DNA from: Chitinophagales bacterium 33-2 | Lineage (GTDB): Bacteria > Bacteroidota > Bacteroidia > Chitinophagales > Chitinophagaceae | Direction: 5' to 3' | Assembly (NCBI GenBank): GCA_002050435.1 | Contig: MWYV01000013.1 | Location: 1-43,339 of the forward strand | Length of the DNA stretch: 43,339 nt | Shown: piece by piece, positions 35,668-43,212 of the stretch | How the letters are laid out: every line of letters starts with the position of its first letter | Position numbering within the stretch: the first letter of the stretch is position 1 | Position numbers and translations under genes: made by a program | Notes under the pieces: generated by a model | The model's input: only the letters and a program-made list of their open reading frames with translations | The model's database searches: none | Told to the model about the DNA's origin: nothing

Positions 35668-37303
35668 GGTTGATTATTTGATGGCAAAATCTGAGGCTCG
35701 CTTTATTGTGGGTTACAAGAATGATGATCTTTCCTTCTTCGGCCATTTTTTGCAACCGCTCAAGGAGGGCATCTTCTGTTGCCTCATCCAGTTCGTTAAA
35801 AGGTTCATCAAGAATGATCATCCTGGCCTCTTTGTAAAAAGCACGAGCAAGTGCTATGCGCTGTTGTTCGCCTCCGCTGATATTATTTCCATGTTCTGAG
35901 ATCATTTCCCCTGCTCCAACGGCGAAATTATAATCATCCAACCCTGCGCATCTTTTCGCCTCTGATAAAACATCCGGGTTTGAAAGGTTTTCATCAAAAC
36001 AAATATTCACATCCACACTGTCTTCAAAAAGAAAAGCCTGTTGCTTTACATAAGCAATATCCTTCCTGATCGTATGCATTTCTTCAGAAGAAATCTTCTT
36101 TCCATTCACCCATACTGCACCTTTTGATGGAGCAAGAAATCCGGATAAAATATGCATTAAAGTGGTTTTCCCCGAACCCGACCTTCCACAGATACCGGTA
36201 AAACTTCCTTTGTTCAGTTTGAAACTGAGGTTTTGGAAAATGGTCTTGCCCTTGCGTTGAAAACCAATATTGCTCACTTCCATTTCTTCCAATGAAAATT
36301 GGATTTTGTTTACATTAATTACAGGGGGTTTTAATTCTTTTAAAATTTTTGCATAGGCCTTTACCTGTGCTGAAAGATTCAGGATCTTCACACAACCAGG
36401 AATCATTTTATACGCTGCTGCCATAAAAGCCCCTATGGTGAGCATAAGGTTTTCCGATCTGCTTTCAGACCCTGTGGATATCAGCACAAGGACCAGCAAT
36501 CCAAGTATAGCAAAACTTTCTATAAAGCGTACAGGCAGCATCTGAATACGAAGCATCTGGAAAAGATTCTTTGCAAACCGGCTTCGGTACCTGATGTACC
36601 TGGAAAGAAAAAATTCATGGGCGTGATAAATATTTGTTTCCATGTATGCATTATGGGCATCCAGCAGTGCCCTGAGAGAAAGATCCTGGTACCGGTGGGT
36701 TTGCTCTCGGTGCCTGGAAAGATGATTTCTTAAAATAAAAAAACTCAATATTACCGGTGGCAGCAGCGCTAAAAGTAAAACAAGAAATAAAGAAGCATTC
36801 ACCATTAACAAAAACACCACAGATGTGAAAACCATCACTACCTGAGTGGCTATCTGTTGAATGCCTGAAAGTAAATACTGGCAATATTCTACCGAAATAA
36901 AATTTACTTTTCTTACCTGAACGGCACTTTCCGAATCAAGGAAGTCCTGAAAAGACATGGACTGATAATGCGATAAATTATTAGAGGATAAGCGCACCGT
37001 AACATCCCTGTAAAAAGAAGATTGTTTACCCGACAATACTACAGCCAAAACATTTTTTATAAGGAACAAACCAAAAAACACCAGGATCAGGAGCGGAGAA
37101 TGCGGATCACTTAGAAAGGAAGGAAGAAACCCGGATAAAATGGGGTTCAAAGGCTGAATATAAAACTGAACCACCAGAACAAGTCCGGCAAGAAAAACCA
37201 GGTCGGCAAGGTTGATCAATATGTCGAAAATAACCAGGAAAAGAAATCCTGTTCTTTCCTTTTTTTCCAGCACCATCCATATCTTCTTTATATCATTTTT
37301 CAC
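35603..37303 (-). CDS. ABC exporter with fused membrane and ATPase domains
   Basis: The 566-residue protein has six membrane helices (about 20-310) and an ATPase domain with Walker A GRSGSGKTT (373-381), Q-loop around Gln421, signature ISGGEQQ (475-481), Walker B MIILDEP (495-501) and H-loop His532, all complete. It is an MsbA/PglK-like half-transporter and would flip lipid-linked oligosaccharide or another lipid. In a locus that also has a Wzx flippase, it may serve a second product. It follows the sugar transferase gene with an 11-base overlap. Confidence 0.92.
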   Translation of the reverse strand: MKNDIKKIWMVLEKKERTGFLFLVIFDILINLADLVFLAGLVLVVQFYIQPLNPILSGFLPSFLSDPHSPLLILVFFGLFLIKNVLAVVLSGKQSSFYRDVTVRLSSNNLSHYQSMSFQDFLDSESAVQVRKVNFISVEYCQYLLSGIQQIATQVVMVFTSVVFLLMVNASLFLVLLLALLPPVILSFFILRNHLSRHREQTHRYQDLSLRALLDAHNAYMETNIYHAHEFFLSRYIRYRSRFAKNLFQMLRIQMLPVRFIESFAILGLLVLVLISTGSESRSENLMLTIGAFMAAAYKMIPGCVKILNLSAQVKAYAKILKELKPPVINVNKIQFSLEEMEVSNIGFQRKGKTIFQNLSFKLNKGSFTGICGRSGSGKTTLMHILSGFLAPSKGAVWVNGKKISSEEMHTIRKDIAYVKQQAFLFEDSVDVNICFDENLSNPDVLSEAKRCAGLDDYNFAVGAGEMISEHGNNISGGEQQRIALARAFYKEARMIILDEPFNELDEATEDALLERLQKMAEEGKIIILVTHNKASLRFCHQIINLDEKGKDVVADHARLSGFGVR

Positions 37304-38042
37304 GGCGCTGCTTTATAAATAACATCTTTGAAATGGTTTTCAGAATTATTTTAAGATCCAGGCCCGGATGCCAATGGCATACATAAAAAACATCCTGTAC
37401 TATTCTCCCCTTCATCACATTGATATCCGTAACGGGCCCCGTATATCCCAGAACCTGTGCAAGCCCGGTGATTCCCGGTTTTACCAGTTGACGGATGTGG
37501 TATTTATCTATCAGGGGTTCAAATTTCTGATGGTCCGAGATCATGTGCGGCCTGGGACCGATCAAAGACATGTCTCCAACTAAAACATTCCATAACTGGG
37601 GTAATTCATCGAGGTGTGTATTTCTTAAAAACCGTCCAACACGTGTGATTCTGGGGTCAAATGGAGTTGCAGGATGTGTATCTGCTTCATTGTTTACAAA
37701 CATGGTCCGGAACTTCAGGCAGGTAAACAACTGATTCAATTTTTTGATCCTTTTTTGTTTAAAAAAAATAGGGCCGCCTGACTCAGCTTTGATCAGCAGC
37801 GCAACAAGTGGAAGAAACCAGGGAAAGATGAGCAGAATCAGGATAATAGATAAAAAAACATCAGTGCATCTTTTTAAAAATGCATTGTGCAATTTTTCAA
37901 GTGGAATGACAGCTGCATAGTGAATATTATATCGGGTTGCATCATGCACCTGGCTTGCAATAGACAGGTTTACATGAGACGAAGAAACTGATTCAAGAAC
38001 TGATCCTGTAGAAGTATTAGGCAGAGGCGGTTCAAGCTCCAT
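37293..38042 (-). CDS. Initiating sugar-phosphate transferase (undecaprenyl-phosphate type)
   Basis: The 249-residue protein contains the bacterial sugar transferase domain (PF02397): KRCTDVFLSIILILL (reentrant membrane helix, 58-72), the basic motif KFRTM (110-114), the catalytic Asp145-Glu146 in LDELPQLWNVL, the GPRP motif (162-165) and KPGITGLAQV. It starts glycan synthesis by moving a sugar-1-phosphate to undecaprenyl phosphate. It is a short form without the N-terminal sensing domain found in WcaJ. The polar N-terminal 50 residues are unexplained. It is the only recognisable initiating enzyme in the locus. Confidence 0.93.
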   Translation of the reverse strand: MELEPPLPNTSTGSVLESVSSSHVNLSIASQVHDATRYNIHYAAVIPLEKLHNAFLKRCTDVFLSIILILLIFPWFLPLVALLIKAESGGPIFFKQKRIKKLNQLFTCLKFRTMFVNNEADTHPATPFDPRITRVGRFLRNTHLDELPQLWNVLVGDMSLIGPRPHMISDHQKFEPLIDKYHIRQLVKPGITGLAQVLGYTGPVTDINVMKGRIVQDVFYVCHWHPGLDLKIILKTISKMLFIKQRREK

Positions 38043-38093
38043 TCGTAATCTTTATATTATTGAAAACGAAACCTGAAGGTGAAGGTTGCCTTA

Positions 38094-39518
38094 TCAGAAT
38101 ATAGTTCTTGTAATGGCAATTCTTAAACCGGCACTGCTTAATGGAAGTTTGCCAAAACCTGCACCCTTTATTGGAAGTTGCAGATAAGGTTCCAGCCTCG
38201 CTTGAAATAGCGATTGAACAGGAAAACGATAACCTCCCGAAAGCTGTAACACCGCAAGCCAGTCGCGCGAAACATTTTTATAGGAATAACTATACACAGT
38301 TGAATTGCCTGAAGAAAGGTAGAGATACGTATAATCATAATCCTCCTGCTTCATAATAAAACTTGAGACGCCTGCAGAAGCAAACCAGGATGCTTTCTTC
38401 ACAGAAGGAAAATGATATTGGAGTACAACTGGAATTTCCAGCATGCGGCAGATACCCAGCACGGAAGTGATCTTTGAATTTGGCGGAAGGTAAATCTTCG
38501 ACTGATCAAGGTATTTACCATCGCTGTAATAATTCTTCTTTGAAGAAAGTACGCCAGCCTCCAAACTAAGTCGTGTATTGAATTTATATCCGGCAATCAC
38601 GCCATATTCATATCCGGCGTCTTTCACTTCCTGCATTTTTACAGAGGTATACCCTGCACCGCCTATGATTCCCAGGTAAAATTTCTTATTGTTGTTTTTG
38701 TCCACCTTCACAGGACCGACGGGTGCTGAGTTAATAGTATCAACCTCTACTTCACTATACACAAAAGCCTCATTTATTTCATGGGGGGTACTATCCACTT
38801 CTACCAGAATGTTTTGCTGGAGTTTTTGATCTTCATTGTCTTTAGCCAATACCGATTTTTGATTAAGCCCAATGGCCTCATCTTTATTATTTTCATTTAT
38901 TTGTCCCTGGCTGGAATTTATATCCATTTCCCTGGCAGGTTTTTTTGGCGCATGATCCAGGGGCACACCTGCGCTGGACTGATCTGAAGTTTTTCTTACG
39001 GCTGATGCGCCTGTTTGTTTTTTATTATTTTGAGCACCTTTAGCAACAGCTAAATCTTCCAATCTACCTTCCTTCATCGGCACAACGTTTTTCTGAACCG
39101 GTTCAACGCTATTCTCCTGATGAAGTACATGGTCTTGAGCCTTTGCCTTAATGAAGGTGTTTCCAATACCTTCCTTTTCCTGAGATGGTAAAGATGTTGA
39201 CGTTATAGAAACTGCTTGTTCTTCTGTTCCTGTATTTTTCATCAAACTTTTTTCTTCCTCACCACTTCTCTGTGTAGTTGAAACCCTTTCCTGCGTTTCC
39301 TGACCGGAATGGTTTGTATAATAATTGCAGACCCATGGAATCAACAATAACAATAGCAGCCACCAGTGCCGCCGGGTATTTTTTGGAGGCGGAATGATTT
39401 CTTCTTCTGACTGTAAAGCACTCGCCACCTTACTCCAATCTGCTCCGCTGGTATTTAAAGGGTAATCAACTCCCGCACGGCGGAACACATCATCCATATC
39501 GTCATCTATTTGTTGCAT
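38094..39518 (-). CDS. Membrane-anchored protein with C-terminal outer-membrane beta-barrel domain
   Basis: The 474-residue product has a cytoplasmic N-terminus (MQQIDDDMDDVFRRAGVDYP), one transmembrane helix (about 51-66, WWLLLLLLIPWVCNYY), a low-complexity polar segment (about 70-275), and a C-terminal domain (about 280-474; FYLGIIGGAGYTSVKMQE, LSLEAGVLSSKKNYY, ending with alternating hydrophobic residues and a C-terminal Phe) like PorT/OMP_b-brl barrels. It follows the sigma factor gene with a 17-base overlap, the position of an anti-sigma factor. The topology would link the inner and outer membrane in one chain. Confidence 0.8.
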   Translation of the reverse strand: MQQIDDDMDDVFRRAGVDYPLNTSGADWSKVASALQSEEEIIPPPKNTRRHWWLLLLLLIPWVCNYYTNHSGQETQERVSTTQRSGEEEKSLMKNTGTEEQAVSITSTSLPSQEKEGIGNTFIKAKAQDHVLHQENSVEPVQKNVVPMKEGRLEDLAVAKGAQNNKKQTGASAVRKTSDQSSAGVPLDHAPKKPAREMDINSSQGQINENNKDEAIGLNQKSVLAKDNEDQKLQQNILVEVDSTPHEINEAFVYSEVEVDTINSAPVGPVKVDKNNNKKFYLGIIGGAGYTSVKMQEVKDAGYEYGVIAGYKFNTRLSLEAGVLSSKKNYYSDGKYLDQSKIYLPPNSKITSVLGICRMLEIPVVLQYHFPSVKKASWFASAGVSSFIMKQEDYDYTYLYLSSGNSTVYSYSYKNVSRDWLAVLQLSGGYRFPVQSLFQARLEPYLQLPIKGAGFGKLPLSSAGLRIAITRTIF

Positions 39519-40077
39519 AGGCTAGATCCTGCTCATTATTTTTCAAAACCTTTTGTAAATACACTCTAGCTTTGGAAAGGTTCGATTTAGAAGTTCCTAT
39601 CGCAATGCCCAGGTGAGCAGCAATTTCCTGGTGATTAAAACCATCAATTACATACATATTAAAAACAGCCCTGTAGGCCGGCGGTAATTTTTTGACCTGG
39701 CTAATCAGTTCCTTGTATAAAATTACCTGTTCTGCGGATTGGCTCCGGTCTTCCAGCATCCAGACCTGCTCAGATAGATCCCCGATTTCATGGGCAAAAT
39801 TATTTTTCCTCAGACTGTCAATGGAAGTATTCACCATAATCCTGCGCATCCAGCCCATGAGCATCATTTCAATATTATCAACGTCCTGGTATTTGAAGTT
39901 TTCCAGATTGCGAAAAACTTTTACAAATCCATCATTCACCACATCAACCGCCTTATCGTAATGATAGATATAACGGAACACCGTTTTTAGGCAGTATCCG
40001 TAGTACTTCTCATAAAAAGCCTTCTGCTCTCTATGATGATTATTGATGCAGTTTGTTATTGTTTGTTGAAGATCCAA
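39502..40077 (-). CDS. ECF-type RNA polymerase sigma factor
   Basis: The 191-residue protein has sigma region 2 (YGYCLKTVFRYIYHYDKAVD, then DGFVKVFRNLENF and MLMGWMRRIMVNTSIDSLRK) and region 4 (LPPAYRAVFNMYVIDGFNHQ, then AAHLGIAIGTSKSNLSKARV, a helix-turn-helix). Both are intact. ECF factors activate small regulons, often envelope-related. The downstream barrel protein probably controls it. It is divergent from the cytochrome gene, with 140 bases between. Confidence 0.93.
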   Translation of the reverse strand: MDLQQTITNCINNHHREQKAFYEKYYGYCLKTVFRYIYHYDKAVDVVNDGFVKVFRNLENFKYQDVDNIEMMLMGWMRRIMVNTSIDSLRKNNFAHEIGDLSEQVWMLEDRSQSAEQVILYKELISQVKKLPPAYRAVFNMYVIDGFNHQEIAAHLGIAIGTSKSNLSKARVYLQKVLKNNEQDLAYATNR

Positions 40078-40217
40078 CTCGAGCCCAGCAGATTATTCAT
40101 TCAAAATACGCAAATAATTAAAGAAGGTTGCCCCTCCTCTGGTTTTTTTTAATCATACGGATAAGGCAACTCTTTGCGGGAACCACCGTATTTATTTTAT
40201 TACAACCTATTTAAAAA

Positions 40218-40580
40218 ATGCAAAAACTGAACTTATTGATTCTCTTGGTGTTAGGCTTTGTCAGTTGCCGTTATAACAAGGAAGAGGTATTATTTCCCAA
40301 TTCCTACTGCAATACCAATGAGGTAAGGTATGGTACCACCATTAAAGGCATTATTGCACAATACAATTGCATGAACTGCCATGGTGCCACCAACCCTTTT
40401 GCGGGCTTCTCCCTTCACACCTACGATGCCCTTAAAGCAAAAGTTACGGATGGAAGATTATTAGGAGCTGTAAGTCATTCTCCTGGTTTTTCGCCCATGC
40501 CACAGGGCGCTGCGCGTATGAGCCAGTGTGATATCAATAAAATAAAAAAATGGATTGATGATGGTGCGCCTAATAATTAA
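40218..40580 (+). CDS. c-type cytochrome lipoprotein
   Basis: The 120-residue protein has a lipoprotein signal (MQKLNLLILLVLGFVSC, Cys17) and a single haem motif CMNCH at about residues 54-58, with a candidate distal Met in FSPMPQGAARMS. The length and the IKKWIDDGAPNN ending fit small, Planctomycete-type cytochrome c domains. It would accept or donate an electron at the cell surface or in the periplasm. It begins an operon with YceI and DUF5777 genes, overlapping YceI by about 20 bases. Confidence 0.88.
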   Translation: MQKLNLLILLVLGFVSCRYNKEEVLFPNSYCNTNEVRYGTTIKGIIAQYNCMNCHGATNPFAGFSLHTYDALKAKVTDGRLLGAVSHSPGFSPMPQGAARMSQCDINKIKKWIDDGAPNN

Positions 40581-41124
40581 CTGCCTTAGCGGCCTTTTAC
40601 TTTGCCTGCCGGCCATCAATGCTGATGCGCAGCGCTTTTATACCAAAACGGCAAGGATAGAATTTTTATCAAAAGCACCACTCGAAGATATCCGGGCTGT
40701 GAATAAAACAGCAGCTGCCATTATGGATATTAAAACAGGCGCTATTCAATACGCGGTATTGATGAAAGGATTTGAATTTAAAAAAGCCCTGATGCAGGAA
40801 CATTTTAATGAAAATTATATTGAAAGTGATCAATATCCCAAAGCAGAATTTAAAGGAGTCATCACCAATAACAGTGAGATCAATTATTCAAAAAACGGCA
40901 CTTACCCCGCTATCGTCAATGGAACCATGACCATTCATGGTGTTACAAAAACAATGAAAATTAATGGCACCATCCAGATCGAAAATGGCGTCATCTTTAA
41001 CCATACCAACTTTTCCATTTTATTGTCTGATTTTAATGTCAGCATTCCCGCAGTAGTAAAGGATAATATTTCATCACGCGTAGCGATAATTGTTGCAGCA
41101 AAACTGGATCCTGTCAATAAATAA
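40558..41124 (+). CDS. YceI family periplasmic protein
   Basis: The protein of about 188 residues has a signal peptide (MMVRLIINCLSGLLLCLPAI) and the YceI lipocalin-like core: FYTKTARIEFLSKAP, MQEHFNENYIESDQYPKAEF and a C-terminal strand set (MTIHGVTKTMKINGTIQ, then FSILLSDFNVSIP). YceI proteins bind isoprenoid or similar lipids in a beta-barrel cavity. An earlier TTG at 40555 is in frame; ATG 40558 or 40561 is preferred. The gene is intact. Its 3' part is duplicated downstream. Confidence 0.9.
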   Translation: MMVRLIINCLSGLLLCLPAINADAQRFYTKTARIEFLSKAPLEDIRAVNKTAAAIMDIKTGAIQYAVLMKGFEFKKALMQEHFNENYIESDQYPKAEFKGVITNNSEINYSKNGTYPAIVNGTMTIHGVTKTMKINGTIQIENGVIFNHTNFSILLSDFNVSIPAVVKDNISSRVAIIVAAKLDPVNK

Positions 41125-41627
41125 AAATGAAATTCTTAACCTCCCTCCTTTTCCTCCTGCTATTTTCCCGCCCTTTTATGGGTTATAGCCAGGACCTCGA
41201 TTCTCTGCTCCTTCCGGAAAATGAACCTGCAGAAAAAAATTATGTAACGGGTGCTTTCAAGTCTACCAGGGTCATCATGTCGCATAGTATGGAAATGCTG
41301 AAAAAAGGTGTGCTGGATTTCCGGATCCTGCACAGGTTTGGTCCTGTGAATGGCGGTGCCCGTGAACTTTTCGGACTGGATGGCCCGGCCTCTGTGAGAC
41401 TGGGATTGGACTATGCCATCTCGGATCGTTTTACCCTGGGAATAGGCAGAAGTACCCATAAAAAAGAATTGGATGGATTTGTCAAATTCCGGCCAATACA
41501 ACAGGGCACTGGCAACAGTTCCGCTCCTCTGAGCCTGGTACTTGCTGCGGGAAGTACCATCAATACGGCTAAGTGGATCTATCCTGAAAGAAAAGATGTG
41601 CTGGTGAACAGAATGGGATATTACCTG
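40887..41627. repeat. Tandem duplication, copy 1 (741 bp)
   Basis: Bases 40887-41627 are repeated at 41628-42368 with a constant offset of 741. The proteins read from the duplicated parts are identical, and no base difference was seen by eye. The unit runs from inside yceI to inside the DUF5777 gene. The junction has no microhomology: 40886 is a and 41627 is g, and the bases after the two copies are t and c. Confidence 0.93.
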
Positions 41628-41705
41628 TTCAAAAAACGGCACTTACCCCGCTATCGTCAATGGAACCATGACCATTCATGGTGTTACAAAAACAATGAAA
41701 ATTAA
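41127..41705 (+). pseudogene. Truncated DUF5777 copy fused to out-of-frame yceI sequence
   Basis: This frame begins as an exact copy of the DUF5777 gene for 167 residues (to MGYYL), then crosses the duplication junction and runs out after 25 residues of out-of-frame yceI sequence (FKKRHLPRYRQWNHDHSWCY and following). It lacks the C-terminal half of the beta-barrel and is unlikely to function. If the duplication is an artefact, this gene does not exist and the real DUF5777 gene would start at 41127. Confidence 0.85.
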
Positions 41706-41865
41706 TGGCACCATCCAGATCGAAAATGGCGTCATCTTTAACCATACCAACTTTTCCATTTTATTGTCTGATTTTAATGTCAGCATTCCCGCAGTAGTAA
41801 AGGATAATATTTCATCACGCGTAGCGATAATTGTTGCAGCAAAACTGGATCCTGTCAATAAATAA
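41628..41865 (+). pseudogene. 3' fragment of yceI
   Basis: This is the duplicated last 238 bases of yceI, containing MTIHGVTKTMK to the normal stop at 41863-41865. It has no signal peptide or first half of the lipocalin-like barrel. It exists only because of the 741-bp duplication. Confidence 0.85.
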
Positions 41866-42368
41866 AAATGAAATTCTTAACCTCCCTCCTTTTCCTCCTG
41901 CTATTTTCCCGCCCTTTTATGGGTTATAGCCAGGACCTCGATTCTCTGCTCCTTCCGGAAAATGAACCTGCAGAAAAAAATTATGTAACGGGTGCTTTCA
42001 AGTCTACCAGGGTCATCATGTCGCATAGTATGGAAATGCTGAAAAAAGGTGTGCTGGATTTCCGGATCCTGCACAGGTTTGGTCCTGTGAATGGCGGTGC
42101 CCGTGAACTTTTCGGACTGGATGGCCCGGCCTCTGTGAGACTGGGATTGGACTATGCCATCTCGGATCGTTTTACCCTGGGAATAGGCAGAAGTACCCAT
42201 AAAAAAGAATTGGATGGATTTGTCAAATTCCGGCCAATACAACAGGGCACTGGCAACAGTTCCGCTCCTCTGAGCCTGGTACTTGCTGCGGGAAGTACCA
42301 TCAATACGGCTAAGTGGATCTATCCTGAAAGAAAAGATGTGCTGGTGAACAGAATGGGATATTACCTG
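41628..42368. repeat. Tandem duplication, copy 2 (741 bp)
   Basis: Second unit, identical to 40887-41627. It restores an intact DUF5777 reading frame from 41868 onwards, because the unit ends exactly where the unduplicated gene would continue. Confidence 0.93.
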
Positions 42369-42761
42369 CAGGTGATCGCAGGAAAAAAATTCAGTGATGC
42401 CTTTAGTTTTCAATTGATGCCTTCAATGGTCCACCAAAACCTTGTACCGGAGGCCACGGATGATAATGATATATTTGCACTTGGCTTTGGAGGAAGAATT
42501 AAATTAAGCAAACGAATAGCAATGACGGCTGACTATTATTATGTATTCAATCCTTTCCAGTATCAATTCCAGCATCCCTTGTCTATTGGCATAGACATCG
42601 AAACAGGTGGGCATGTTTTTCAGTTGCATTTTACAAATGCCTCAGGAATGAATGAAAGAGTTTTTATTACAGAAACTATAAACAACTGGACCGATGGTGG
42701 TGTGCAGTTTGGATTTAATATCTCGCGGTCCTTCCAGCTGAAAAAGAAAAACATCGATTGA
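41868..42761 (+). CDS. DUF5777 family outer-membrane beta-barrel protein
   Basis: The 297-residue protein has a signal peptide (MKFLTSLLFLLLFSRPFMGYSQ), then NYVTGAFKSTRVIMSHSMEM, VLDFRILHRFGPVNGGAREL and DGPASVRLGLDYAISDRFTL, the DUF5777 layout with alternating strands to the C-terminus. Members occur next to YceI and cytochrome genes in Bacteroidota, as here, so a joint envelope redox or lipid-binding role is plausible but unproven. It begins two bases after the yceI fragment's stop, matching the spacing in the intact pair at 41124/41127. Confidence 0.88.
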   Translation: MKFLTSLLFLLLFSRPFMGYSQDLDSLLLPENEPAEKNYVTGAFKSTRVIMSHSMEMLKKGVLDFRILHRFGPVNGGARELFGLDGPASVRLGLDYAISDRFTLGIGRSTHKKELDGFVKFRPIQQGTGNSSAPLSLVLAAGSTINTAKWIYPERKDVLVNRMGYYLQVIAGKKFSDAFSFQLMPSMVHQNLVPEATDDNDIFALGFGGRIKLSKRIAMTADYYYVFNPFQYQFQHPLSIGIDIETGGHVFQLHFTNASGMNERVFITETINNWTDGGVQFGFNISRSFQLKKKNID

Positions 42762-42816
42762 ATGGTCAATGGTAAAAATCAAACATCGCTTTTAGTTAAG
42801 CTATTTTGCCTCAGGC
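42690..42816. repeat. 127-bp direct repeat, internal copy
   Basis: Bases 42690-42816 recur at 43213-43339 (offset 523), starting inside the DUF5777 gene's last 24 codons and running into the following non-coding DNA. The base before the repeat differs (g versus a). Confidence 0.9.
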
Positions 42817-43212
42817 CGGCGGGCCTCGTACCTGCCCCGCTGCTGAATTCCCCGTGGTGACTAAAGCCAGGCAAAACAATAGGCTTCAGCAATGCTTACG
42901 ATCATCTTCAGAATAAATCCTGCGGGGAATTAGGCAGCTTAGGCAGCTACTGGTGTCAAATAGATCCAGGTTTCCTCACAAAATGAAATTCCAGGCCTAA
43001 TCTTATAACATTTGGGTGGTTGTGTGCGCATGATTGCTCCTGATTTTTCCTAAGAAATCTTTATACCTAAGGTGGAGCAATACAGCGCGAAGAACGCTTG
43101 CACAATCAGATCGCATGGAGTTGCACCTGTTTTCATTTTTCGGTGCGCTCCCTTGCGCAATCATCCGAAGGTATCTGGTAAAAACAGACTGCTACGCATT
43201 GATTGCGCTTGA
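42817..43212. other. Non-coding stretch between direct repeats
   Basis: No gene could be supported in this 396-base stretch. Its composition varies, with a GC-rich start (42815-42840). Inverted motifs include GCTGCTGAATTCCCCG (42839-42854) against CGGGGAATTAGGCAGC (42923-42938, imperfect), ATTGCTCC (43033-43040) against GGAGCAAT (43074-43081) with flanking GCGC on both sides (43026-43029 and 43085-43088), and GCGCAATCA (43155-43163) against TGATTGCGC (43200-43208). It may be a non-coding RNA, a regulatory region or a small degenerate element; none can be named. Confidence 0.4.

Noticed and set aside
17707..38042. CRISPR array, integrase, insertion sequence or phage genes within the glycan locus
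   Set aside because: No regularly spaced repeats, transposase or integrase motifs, or terminal inverted repeats were found there, so mobility is not supported.
40109..40170. Inverted GTTGCC/GGCAAC pair between the sigma factor and cytochrome genes
   Set aside because: Arms of only six bases with a long loop; too weak to call a site.
41160..41642. Antisense open frame of 160 codons (repeated at 41901-42413)
   Set aside because: It is the complement of the DUF5777 gene and shows no own features; its repetition results from the duplication.
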